Source of the DNA: Pseudomonadota bacterium
GTDB lineage: Bacteria; Pseudomonadota; Gammaproteobacteria; Steroidobacterales; Steroidobacteraceae
Assembly (NCBI GenBank): GCA_023391335.1
Contig: JAEWBG010000038.1
Coordinates: 1 to 64,000, forward strand
DNA: 64,000 bases
Direction: 5' to 3'
Below the pieces are notes generated by a model. That model searched no databases. It was given only the letters and a program-made list of their open reading frames with translations, and had not been told where the DNA came from. This document shows, piece by piece, positions 7,840-15,612 of the stretch; the stretch's first letter is position 1, and every line of letters starts with the position of its first letter. A program made the translations under genes and the position numbers.

Positions 7840-9396
7840 TCAGGAACTGCACGACAGCATCGAGCACCCAGCGCGATTGCGAGCCCAATCGGGACGGCGT
7901 TGTGCGAAGCGCTCCAATCCGGGTTGATCATCGTACGGCTTTCGCAGCAGTTCCAGCAGCTCGTGAATGCCTTGGTAGTCCCCGCGTTCGGCGCGATCGA
8001 TCGCTTCTTGTGCCAGGTAGTTGCGAAGTACGTAGCGTGGATTGACTCGATTCATTTGAGCTCGACGCTCGCTACGCGATTGCTTTTCCTGCTGGGCACG
8101 AAGAACGTAGCGTGCGATCCAGGCGACGAGTGCGGGTTCGCCGGCCAGTCGCTTCTCTTCATCGTAGTACGCGTCCGTGAAGATCGAGACGTCCGGATTC
8201 TTCAGATCCAAATCGGCGAGTGTGCGAAAGAAAATCGTCATATCGACTTCAGTGGCTTGCATCCATTCGTGCAGCTCGTGAACTAACTGCAGATCCTCAT
8301 CTGAGGACGCGCTGAAACCGACTTTCGCGCCTAGCGTTTTTCGGTATTCAGAATTGAATGTCTCGGCATAAAGCTGTAGTCCGGCGTTCAAAGGCGATTC
8401 GTCGCCAAAGGCAGGGAACAGCGCGTTGGCAAGCTGCGCCAGATTCCAATACGCGATCTGCGGTTGTTGGCCAAAGCGATAGCGGCGAGTCTCCGCATCG
8501 GTCGTGTTCGGGGTCCATTCGGGATCGAAGTTGTCGATCCAGCCGTAGGGGCCGTAGTCGATCGTGAGTCCCAGGATCGACATGTTGTCCGTATTCATGA
8601 CGCCATGGACGAATCCAACTCGCATCCACTGCACGACCATGATTGCCGTGCGCCGACACACTTCGGCAAACCATGTCGCGCGACGCCCTGGAGTGCTTTG
8701 TTCGCGCTTGACGATTTCTGGAAAGTCGCGGTCGATGGTGAAATCGATCAATCGCTCGAGTAATTGCACATCGCCGCGTGCGGCGGGTAACTCAAAGTTG
8801 CCGAATCGAATGAAGGAAGGCGCGACTCGGCAAACGATTGCGCCCGGCTCCTCGCGCGGACGTCCGTCGTAGAACATATCGCGCACCACCGATTCTCCGG
8901 TGAGTACCAGGCTGAGCGCGCGGGTCGTTGGCACGCCCAAGTGGACCATCGCTTCGCTACAGAGGAACTCGCGCACCGAAGATCTCAGCACCGCGCGGCC
9001 ATCGGCCGTGCGCGAGTACGGAGTGGGGCCGGCGCCCTTGAGCTGCAGCTCCCAGCGTTCGCCTTTGGTGGTGACACGCTCTCCGAGTGTGATGGCGCGA
9101 CCGTCGCCTAGTTGTCCGGCCCAGTGGCCGAATTGATGGCCGCCGTAATTAGCAGCGTAAGGCTGCATCTCTTCATGCACGCGATTGCCTGCGAGCAATT
9201 CGGTGAATTCGGGACGCGCAATTTGGCTTTCGCATTCGAGTAGCTCAGCGACTTCTCGCGCGTACGCGATGAGCCGCGGAGTCTTAACCGGCGTCGGCTG
9301 CACCAATGAATAGAGCGCACCGTGCACCTGACGCGGATGCGGATGGCCGCTGTGGTCGCCCGGGAGCAAGCGAACGAATGTGTTTTCGAGCTGCAT
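7840..9396 (-). CDS. selO: protein adenylyltransferase SelO (YdiU/UPF0061)
   Basis: 518 aa. It is a pseudokinase-fold enzyme that transfers AMP from ATP to Ser/Thr/Tyr of target proteins; bacterial SelO is linked to redox stress. Recognisable blocks include YAANYGGHQFGHWAGQLGDG, the Gly-rich segment with the nucleotide-binding lysine in LQLKGAGPTPYSR, and the metal-binding NTDN and DYGP. It ends in CSS, matching the redox-active C-terminus of the family. I chose ATG 9396; a TTG six codons upstream is also open. It is convergent with the GST gene across a repeat. Confidence 0.93.
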   Translation of the reverse strand: MQLENTFVRLLPGDHSGHPHPRQVHGALYSLVQPTPVKTPRLIAYAREVAELLECESQIARPEFTELLAGNRVHEEMQPYAANYGGHQFGHWAGQLGDGRAITLGERVTTKGERWELQLKGAGPTPYSRTADGRAVLRSSVREFLCSEAMVHLGVPTTRALSLVLTGESVVRDMFYDGRPREEPGAIVCRVAPSFIRFGNFELPAARGDVQLLERLIDFTIDRDFPEIVKREQSTPGRRATWFAEVCRRTAIMVVQWMRVGFVHGVMNTDNMSILGLTIDYGPYGWIDNFDPEWTPNTTDAETRRYRFGQQPQIAYWNLAQLANALFPAFGDESPLNAGLQLYAETFNSEYRKTLGAKVGFSASSDEDLQLVHELHEWMQATEVDMTIFFRTLADLDLKNPDVSIFTDAYYDEEKRLAGEPALVAWIARYVLRAQQEKQSRSERRAQMNRVNPRYVLRNYLAQEAIDRAERGDYQGIHELLELLRKPYDDQPGLERFAQRRPDWARNRAGCSMLSCSS

Positions 9397-9589
9397 GGAT
9401 GGCAACAAAATCAAGATCCAGTACTTTCACATAAGCAATGCCGCATCGGGCAGAAGGTTGCAACGCCAGCAAATCGTGGACGTGTCGTCGATGCTGCCAC
9501 TGTAAGAAACTGCGACGGATGTCACGAGAAACGAAGCAAGCTAATCTTGCAGCGTTCGCGAGGTGCGCGAAAGACGACGAGGCTGAACG

Positions 9590-10105
9590 GTGGTGAAGAG
9601 AAGTCTATGGCTGGGGTTGGTGTCGTGCATCGTCGCGTTGACGTCGTTAGCCGCACAAGCAAAGAGCTCGGGATACGACCCTGATGCTGACCCGTTCGAT
9701 CAATACCAGGCGGCCATCGCTCAGGCACAGCATGAAGGCAAGTTGGTTCTGATCATTGCAGGCGGCGATTGGTGTGGCTGGTGCAAGGCGCTCAACACGT
9801 TCATCACGTCCAACTCCGATATCGACGCTGAGCTGCACAAAGCTTTCGTCGTGATGAAGGTGTATGTCGGCCCCGATAACTACAACGCCGACTTCTTCGA
9901 TCAGCTACCGCCGGCGCGTGGGGCGCCTCACTTTTGGATCGTCTCACCTGAACGCCAGGTATTGAGCTCAGAATCGACGACGCAATTCGAACGCGGCCGC
10001 AAGGGCTACGATCGCCAGGAATTCCTGGATTTCATCGCACGTTGGAAGCGTCAGGCGCTCGCGTTGAACGAACGCCGACGCGATGAGAACCGAAGCGGCG
10101 GCTGA
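9590..10105 (+). CDS. exported thioredoxin-like protein
   Basis: 171 aa with a GTG start. A signal peptide (VKRSLWLGL to AQA, about residues 1-23) precedes a thioredoxin fold with the redox motif GDWCGWCKAL, i.e. Cys-Gly-Trp-Cys near residue 60. It is probably a periplasmic disulfide reductase or a thioredoxin_7/DUF255-type protein. The second half (FWIVSPERQVL) replaces the usual cis-Pro loop in a way I cannot resolve by eye. It is convergent with tolC, with 30 bases between. Confidence 0.8.
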   Translation: MVKRSLWLGLVSCIVALTSLAAQAKSSGYDPDADPFDQYQAAIAQAQHEGKLVLIIAGGDWCGWCKALNTFITSNSDIDAELHKAFVVMKVYVGPDNYNADFFDQLPPARGAPHFWIVSPERQVLSSESTTQFERGRKGYDRQEFLDFIARWKRQALALNERRRDENRSGG

Positions 10106-10129
10106 ATCGGCCGGTGAATCAGTTCAGGA

Positions 10130-10148
10130 GCTCGCTCAATGAGCGAGC
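10130..10148. terminator. short hairpin between thioredoxin-like gene and tolC
   Basis: A perfect 8-bp inverted repeat (GCTCGCTC, 3-base loop) overlaps the tolC stop codon. No T-run follows on either strand, so it is a weak candidate for a bidirectional terminator between convergent genes. Confidence 0.35.
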
Positions 10149-11548
10149 CAGCCGTTCACTTCCTGCAGGTCATCGACCGAGAGCGAACCGGCCGCTAGCT
10201 TTAATCGCAGCACGTTGATGATGTAGTCGTAGCGGCTGCGATAGTAGTTGGTCTGCGCTTCGAACAGACGACGCCGGGCATCCAACACATCGACTGTCGT
10301 GCGCGTGCCGACTTCGAATCCAGCTTCAGTCGCTTGCAGCGCTGTTTGGCTCGACTCCAATGCCTGCTTTAGAGCTTGCACGCGCGAAATCTCGCTGATG
10401 ACGCTCAAATAAGCATCGCGTGTTTCGCGTTCGGTGTCGCGTGCCACTCGCTCCGAGCGTTCGCGTGCAGCACGGTGCTGATACACACGCTGGCGCACTT
10501 CCGAAGATACGGCGCCGCCGCTGTAAATCGGAAACGTAACCTGCACTCCAACCGAGTCGATCGTCGTGTCGCCGTCAGCCGGCGAGGTGGATCCGGGTGT
10601 GTCGCCGCGCCGACTGACTTGGTCGCCGCGATCCTTCGACCCAGTCCGCTGGGCATACAAATCGATGGATGGGAGATGGCCGGATCGCGCTGCATCGATG
10701 TCTTCGCGAGCGATGTCGGTTGCCAACCGCGCCGAAAGAACCGAGAGGTTCTGATCTAGCGCTGCCGAAACCCACTGTTCCTCGTCGGCTGGGGCAGGCG
10801 CTTGTAGCGGCATGTCATCTTTGGGCTCGGCGAGTGTGTCGACCGTGCTGCCACCGGTGATTTCGCGCAGATACTGCTGGGCCGTCGAAAGGCTGCGCTT
10901 AGCCGCAATCAGATCGGCCGAGGCTTGATCGCGCGCTGCGCGAGCTTCTTGAACGTCGGTGATCGCGATGAGGCCAACTTCAAAACGCTTGTTGGCTTGG
11001 TCAAGTTGGCGCGCGAAGGCTTCCAAGTTCGCCTGTGCTGCCTTCAGCGTGTCTTCCGCCGCGAGCACGTCGAAGTATCTTTGCGCGACGCGGGACAGCA
11101 GGTCCTGCTGTGCCGCCTTGTAATCGACCTCGGCCTGCGCAACCTGCCTGTCGGCGCGGCGCAGCGCGGCCCAGCGGTCCCAGCGGAACAGGGTTTGGGT
11201 CAAGCGGACCTGATACTGCGTGCTCGTCGGTTTGGATTTGATATTCAAATTCACCGGCACGACGACGTTCGTCGGAAACCCATTCTCATCGGTGACGGCA
11301 CTGAGCTGAGTACGGTTGATGTCTTGATCGCTGCGTTCGATGCTGCCCGCGGCGGTGAGTTGCGGCAGCAGCCCGGCGCGCGCCTGGGGTTTGGCTTCCA
11401 TGTTCGCAAGCTTCGTTGCCTCCGCTTCGCGGATCTGCGGATCGGCCTGCAGCGCTTGCTGATAGACCTCAACAAGGTCCGCACCTTGAGCTGAGGCGGT
11501 GAGAACGGAAACGCCGAGAGCCAGCAGAATAGACGCGCGTAATGTCAT
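10136..11548 (-). CDS. tolC: TolC-family outer-membrane efflux channel
   Basis: 470 aa. It forms the trimeric outer-membrane tunnel for tripartite efflux pumps and type I secretion. A signal peptide (ASILLALGVSVLTASAQG) precedes two OEP repeats: the first begins ADLVEVYQQALQADPQIREAEA and the second lies around VTFPIYSGGAVSSEV, each with coiled coil. C-terminal LRLKLAAGSLSVDDLQEVN matches the TolC subgroup. I chose ATG 11548, directly before the signal peptide and with GGA upstream; an ATG at 11569 is also open. The rhodanese and methyltransferase genes lie upstream on the same strand, a conserved order. Confidence 0.93.
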   Translation of the reverse strand: MTLRASILLALGVSVLTASAQGADLVEVYQQALQADPQIREAEATKLANMEAKPQARAGLLPQLTAAGSIERSDQDINRTQLSAVTDENGFPTNVVVPVNLNIKSKPTSTQYQVRLTQTLFRWDRWAALRRADRQVAQAEVDYKAAQQDLLSRVAQRYFDVLAAEDTLKAAQANLEAFARQLDQANKRFEVGLIAITDVQEARAARDQASADLIAAKRSLSTAQQYLREITGGSTVDTLAEPKDDMPLQAPAPADEEQWVSAALDQNLSVLSARLATDIAREDIDAARSGHLPSIDLYAQRTGSKDRGDQVSRRGDTPGSTSPADGDTTIDSVGVQVTFPIYSGGAVSSEVRQRVYQHRAARERSERVARDTERETRDAYLSVISEISRVQALKQALESSQTALQATEAGFEVGTRTTVDVLDARRRLFEAQTNYYRSRYDYIINVLRLKLAAGSLSVDDLQEVNGWLAH

Positions 11549-11654
11549 TGTTTGAATTCCAGACCGCATTTCAGTGCGGCGAATTGAACACGTGATTCAG
11601 ACGGTCACCCAGTGCAACCGCGGCACGCTCACGGCGTGTTCTTGCTTGGACGCT

Positions 11655-11975
11655 TCAATAGGTCGGAATGGTTGCATCCAAATCGCGCGACCACGCAAGA
11701 ATTCCGCCCGCCAGATTGACTGTCTTGAATCCTTTTTGTTGCAGAAATTTTGCGACTTCGAAGCTGCGCCGGCCCGACCTGCAGAGCACGACGATCTCTT
11801 TTGCTGGGTCGAGCTCACCGATGCGATCCGGCACTTGTCCCATCGGGATGTGCAACGCGCCGGCTACGCTCGCCACGCCGAGTTCCCAGTCCTCGCGAAC
11901 GTCAAGCAATGTGAGATCGGCACCGCCATCGCGACGAGCCACAAATTCAGCGGGGGTAATTTCCGGGATGCTCAT
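11655..11975 (-). CDS. rhodanese-like domain protein
   Basis: 106 aa, single-domain, cytoplasmic. It probably carries sulfur as a cysteine persulfide. The active loop reads CRSGRRS with the catalytic Cys near residue 65, and LLDVRE plus GGILAW are the flanking rhodanese motifs. It lies between pcm and tolC on the same strand. The physiological sulfur acceptor is not evident. Confidence 0.9.
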   Translation of the reverse strand: MSIPEITPAEFVARRDGGADLTLLDVREDWELGVASVAGALHIPMGQVPDRIGELDPAKEIVVLCRSGRRSFEVAKFLQQKGFKTVNLAGGILAWSRDLDATIPTY

Positions 11976-12044
11976 AGCGTGCTCAAGGGAAGATCGGCGA
12001 ATTGCGGGTTGTTGGCGGCCAGCAGCGCGCCGGCCGCCGCCAAT

Positions 12045-12695
12045 TCAGAAGACGAATGCCGGCGGTCGTGCAGCGTGAATCAAAGGATCGATGACAGTTT
12101 CGAATCGGCTCTCGCGTTGCCACTCGCGCTCGCCCATCCGAGTCACGAGCCACGCCTCCATCGCGGGACCCTGACCGACCACGGCGAACAGTCGGCCGCC
12201 GGGTTTCAGTGCGCGCTGGAAACGCTCGTCGTACACGGGGAGAGAACCCGTGACGACGATGACATCGTAGGTGGCCGGCTCATCCAACTTGGTGCCATCG
12301 CCGATTTCCACGGCGACATTATTTGCGGCGGCTTTCAGCAGATTGGTGCGTGCGAGTTCCGCCAGTTCCGGAATGATCTCCAAAGTGCGTACCCGCGAAC
12401 CGAGCCGGCCCATGCACGCCGACAAGTAGCCGCTGCCGGTGCCGATCTCGAGCACGATGTCGTTGGGGGTGATGGCAACGGCCTGGAGCATTCGGCCATG
12501 CAGGCTCGCCGGAAGCATCGTTTGGCCGTGAGGCAGAGGAATCGACGAGTCAGCGAAGGCGAGCGAGTGAAACTGATGCGGTACGAAGTTCTCACGGCGC
12601 ACCTCGCGCATGGCGTTGAGCACGTCGTCGTTGAAGACGTCCCAAGCACGCACTTGCTGTTCGATCATTTGCTCGCGGGCAGCTTCGAAGTTCAT
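12045..12695 (-). CDS. pcm: protein-L-isoaspartate O-methyltransferase family protein
   Basis: 216 aa, SAM-dependent. It would repair isoaspartyl residues in aged proteins. The class I methyltransferase motif I is VLEIGTGSGYLSA, preceded by LPHGQTMLPASLHGRMLQ, which is the PCMT substrate-site region. The usual TI(S/A)xP loop is replaced by TMLP, as in the Pcm-like branch found next to tolC in gammaproteobacteria, so canonical repair activity is likely but not certain. It is first gene of pcm-rhodanese-tolC on the minus strand. Confidence 0.85.
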   Translation of the reverse strand: MNFEAAREQMIEQQVRAWDVFNDDVLNAMREVRRENFVPHQFHSLAFADSSIPLPHGQTMLPASLHGRMLQAVAITPNDIVLEIGTGSGYLSACMGRLGSRVRTLEIIPELAELARTNLLKAAANNVAVEIGDGTKLDEPATYDVIVVTGSLPVYDERFQRALKPGGRLFAVVGQGPAMEAWLVTRMGEREWQRESRFETVIDPLIHAARPPAFVF

Positions 12696-13058
12696 GCGAA
12701 ATGGCCGTTTTGATGCGAAAAGGAGGGGCGCAAAGGGTACGGAGTTTACTGTCGCGCGACAAGATTATGTTCCCGGCGCTTTTCCGCATCGCTCGTCCAG
12801 CAAACGCCGGAATTGTTGACACGTTCGCGGCGTCAGCGCCCGATCACTGCGGACAGTGTTTACAATTATGGTCAATCATCGCAGCAGGCCTTCCTTAGTC
12901 CGATATGCTCTGCGCACGAGAAGCCGACGCACTCGTCTGCGCTCTTTGCCCTGATCGGGCGCTTTTCCGGACGAGTAGCCGTCTTACGCGATAAGGCCGT
13001 GTTGCGAATTTCGCGAGCACGCAATTTAGGGGATGAAGGACAAGTTCGGCGGGTCGAT
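12696..13058. other. spacer between pcm and the GGDEF-EAL gene
   Basis: Divergent promoter region of about 360 bases if the GGDEF-EAL gene starts at 13059. The reading frame stays open back to a TTG at 12813, but this extension has no recognisable domain. TTGACA at 12816 and TACAAT near 12860 are present but too far apart to form one promoter. A small hairpin CACTG/CAGTG lies between them. Confidence 0.4.
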
Positions 13059-15368
13059 GTGAGTGCCCTTTCAGGGACCCTGACTATTTCGCTCGTGATC
13101 GCAGTATTGGTGCTGCTGATCGCGCTTGTCTGGAGAGAACGCAGAACCGCAGTTCTCAATCGTGCTGCCAAGCAACTGGTCGGTATCGTTGCCCAAGGCA
13201 AATTCTCAGAGCGCGTGCGTGTAGGCGGGCAAGCTGCACCGTTCGCCGAAACGGCAAATCGTTTGCTGGAGCAGATGGCGATCAAAGAGCTGCTCATTGG
13301 CGAACGCGAGCGTTCGCTCACCGGCTTGCTCGAAGGGTTGCACGAAGCCGTAGCCGTGCATCGAGACACAATCGTGTTCGCAAACGAGCGCTTTGCGGTG
13401 TTGGCGGGCGCAGGCGATACCGATCTGCTCATCGGCAAATCCATGGCCGATTTAGTTCATCCCGACTACACCGATTTGGTTCGCGATCATCTGCGCCGCA
13501 TTCTGAGCGGCGAGCCTGGCCTCAAGCATCTCGAGATCGAACTGCGTCCCCAAAGCGAGCAGAGCGCGCGCATCGAACTGTCGGCGGTCAAGATCGACTA
13601 TCAGGGCGGTCCGGCGCTGTTGCTCACATTGGTCGAGATGAGTCCACGCGCGTTCACGGTCCCCGGCGCGTTGGGGCGTAGTCGGCCCACCGCCTGGGAG
13701 ACGCTCGATTCGCTCGGTGAAGGAGTGTTAACCACCGACATCAGTGGGCGTATCGACTACATCAATCACGCCGCCGAGCAATTGACGGGTGTTCAGGCTG
13801 TCGACGCGCTGGGCAAGACGATCACGGACATCATTTCGCTGGTCGACGAAGGCGACCGTCGCTCTCTCGGCGATCCCGTGCGCTTGTGTCTAACCACACA
13901 GACGAAGGTCACGGTGGGCCGTCGCGGCATGATGCTCGCACGGGGCACGAACGCCGAGCGTTCCGTCGAACTTACTGTGACGCCTCTGAAGGGCCCGAAG
14001 GGCGACATCGTGGGGACGGTCGTGGTGCTGCGCGATGTCAGCGAGTTGCGCGGCCTGACGCGGCAGATGTCCTATCAGGCGAGCCACGATGCGCTGACGG
14101 GTCTGGTCAATCGACGCGAGTTCGAACGGCGGCTCGAGGAGGCGCTTGAGCAAGCGCATACCACGGCGACGCGGCACGTCCTGTGCTATCTCGATTTGGA
14201 TCGCTTCAAAGTGGTGAACGATAGCTGCGGCCATATGGCAGGCGACGGCATGCTGCGTGAAGTCGCAGCATTGATCAAAGAGACAGTGCGCGATTCGGAT
14301 ACCGTCGGTCGATTGGGTGGCGATGAGTTTGGATTGCTGCTCACCGGTTGTCCGCTCGAGAAGGCCCGTCAAATCGCAGATGACGTGGTCCACAAGGTGG
14401 GCGACTACCGCTTCGTCTGGAAGGACAAGATTTTCAACATCGGTGTGAGCGTCGGACTCATCGAGATTTCGCGCGAAAGTGGCGCTGCAGACGAATTGAT
14501 GAGCGCGGCGGATTCGGCCTGCTACGTAGCGAAAAAGCAGGGGAGCCACGTGCACGTTTACTCCGCGCGCGATGAAGCCATGGCTCGGCACCGCGGCGAG
14601 ATTCAGTGGTTGCAACGCCTGCAGTCCGCCCTAAAAGAAAATCGGTTCGAGCTCATGGCTCAGCCGATCGTTGCGACGGGCAATCAATCGACACCCAATG
14701 GTCCGGCGCTCGAAGTACTCTTGCGGCTGCAGGATGACACGGTGCCGGGCGGTATTTCGCCGGTCGAATTCGTCAGGGCAGCAGAGCGCTACCGCTTGAT
14801 GTCTGAGGTGGATCGCTGGGTTGTGCAGACAGCGCTCACTGCACTCGGTCGCGGTGGAATTCGATTGCCGGATCAGCGCAGCCTCGCGATCAATCTATCC
14901 GGCCAAACTATCGGCGATCCGCAGTTCTTGGAATTCGTCGTCGATACGCTCGATCGCACGGGTGTGTCGCCGAATCAATTGACGTTTGAAGTCACCGAGA
15001 ACTCGGTCATCACCAACATCGAACATGCGCAGCGCTTCATTGGCGTGCTGCACGGAATGGGGTGTCACTTCGCGCTGGATGATTTCGGCCGCGGACTTTC
15101 CTCGTTCGGCAATTTGAAGAACCTGTCCTTGGATTATCTCAAGATCGACGGATCGTTCATCCGTAATCTAGGCGCGGACTCGGTGAATCAGGCGATGGTG
15201 GCGGCGATGATCAAGCTCGCTCGGACCCTGAAGTTCCAGGTCGTAGCAGAGCAGGTCGAGGATAGCGGCGCGTTAGAAGCAGCGCGCCAGATGGGCGTCG
15301 ACTTCGTACAAGGGTTCCACCTTGGACGGCCTCAACCGTTAGCTCGTGTGGTTCGGGTTGCGGGCTGA
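13059..15368 (+). CDS. membrane PAS-GGDEF-EAL c-di-GMP enzyme
   Basis: About 769 aa from GTG 13059 (start uncertain; frame open to 12813). One N-terminal membrane helix (about residues 6-27) is followed by a HAMP/PAS-like region and a clear PAS domain (SLGEGVLTTDISGRIDYINH). The GGDEF domain has an intact GGDEF at about 420-424 and an inhibitory I-site RDSD five residues before it, so it should make c-di-GMP and be product-inhibited. In the EAL domain the signature is E-V-L (about 552). The downstream catalytic blocks (INLSGQ, FEVTEN, DDFG, LKIDGSFI, AEQVED) are retained, so phosphodiesterase activity is plausible. Likely acts in motility/biofilm control. Confidence 0.88.
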   Translation: MSALSGTLTISLVIAVLVLLIALVWRERRTAVLNRAAKQLVGIVAQGKFSERVRVGGQAAPFAETANRLLEQMAIKELLIGERERSLTGLLEGLHEAVAVHRDTIVFANERFAVLAGAGDTDLLIGKSMADLVHPDYTDLVRDHLRRILSGEPGLKHLEIELRPQSEQSARIELSAVKIDYQGGPALLLTLVEMSPRAFTVPGALGRSRPTAWETLDSLGEGVLTTDISGRIDYINHAAEQLTGVQAVDALGKTITDIISLVDEGDRRSLGDPVRLCLTTQTKVTVGRRGMMLARGTNAERSVELTVTPLKGPKGDIVGTVVVLRDVSELRGLTRQMSYQASHDALTGLVNRREFERRLEEALEQAHTTATRHVLCYLDLDRFKVVNDSCGHMAGDGMLREVAALIKETVRDSDTVGRLGGDEFGLLLTGCPLEKARQIADDVVHKVGDYRFVWKDKIFNIGVSVGLIEISRESGAADELMSAADSACYVAKKQGSHVHVYSARDEAMARHRGEIQWLQRLQSALKENRFELMAQPIVATGNQSTPNGPALEVLLRLQDDTVPGGISPVEFVRAAERYRLMSEVDRWVVQTALTALGRGGIRLPDQRSLAINLSGQTIGDPQFLEFVVDTLDRTGVSPNQLTFEVTENSVITNIEHAQRFIGVLHGMGCHFALDDFGRGLSSFGNLKNLSLDYLKIDGSFIRNLGADSVNQAMVAAMIKLARTLKFQVVAEQVEDSGALEAARQMGVDFVQGFHLGRPQPLARVVRVAG

Positions 15369-15376
15369 TGCGCAGA

Positions 15377-15610
15377 GAAGAGTGATCTCCACGGAGGGCA
15401 CGGAGATCACGGAGGAGTGGAATCGAACAACGTTCAAGGCCGAAGAAGGCCACCGAATCCAAATGCCTGCCGCACGAGCGCTGCGCATCTGAGCTAAAGG
15501 CGGTCATCGTCACTCAGATAGCGTGAAGGGAACCGCTTTCGCGGTTCCTCTCAAATCATCGCTTTTTTGCTCCGTGCTCTCCGTGTCCTCCGTGGAGACA
15601 ATCTCTTCAT
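15377..15610. repeat. MITE-like element with nonamer-built terminal inverted repeats
   Basis: The left end (15377-15417) and right end (15570-15610) are imperfect inverted copies about 40 bases long. Both contain CTCCACGGAG followed by CACGGAG nonamers at a 9-base period. About 150 bases between carry no gene. A strong hairpin sits at 15529-15548. The whole occupies the gap between two convergent genes. Confidence 0.75.
15529..15548 (+). terminator. hairpin inside the 15.4-15.6 kb element
   Basis: Perfect 8-bp stem GGAACCGC with loop TTTC. A run of six T follows only 14 bases later (15563-15568), so it could terminate the plus-strand GGDEF-EAL transcript, but spacing is not ideal. Confidence 0.4.
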
Positions 15611-15612
15611 TC

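Noticed and set aside
12816..12865. Promoter from TTGACA and TACAAT before the GGDEF-EAL gene
   Set aside because: The two hexamers are about 39 bases apart, far beyond the 16-18 expected.
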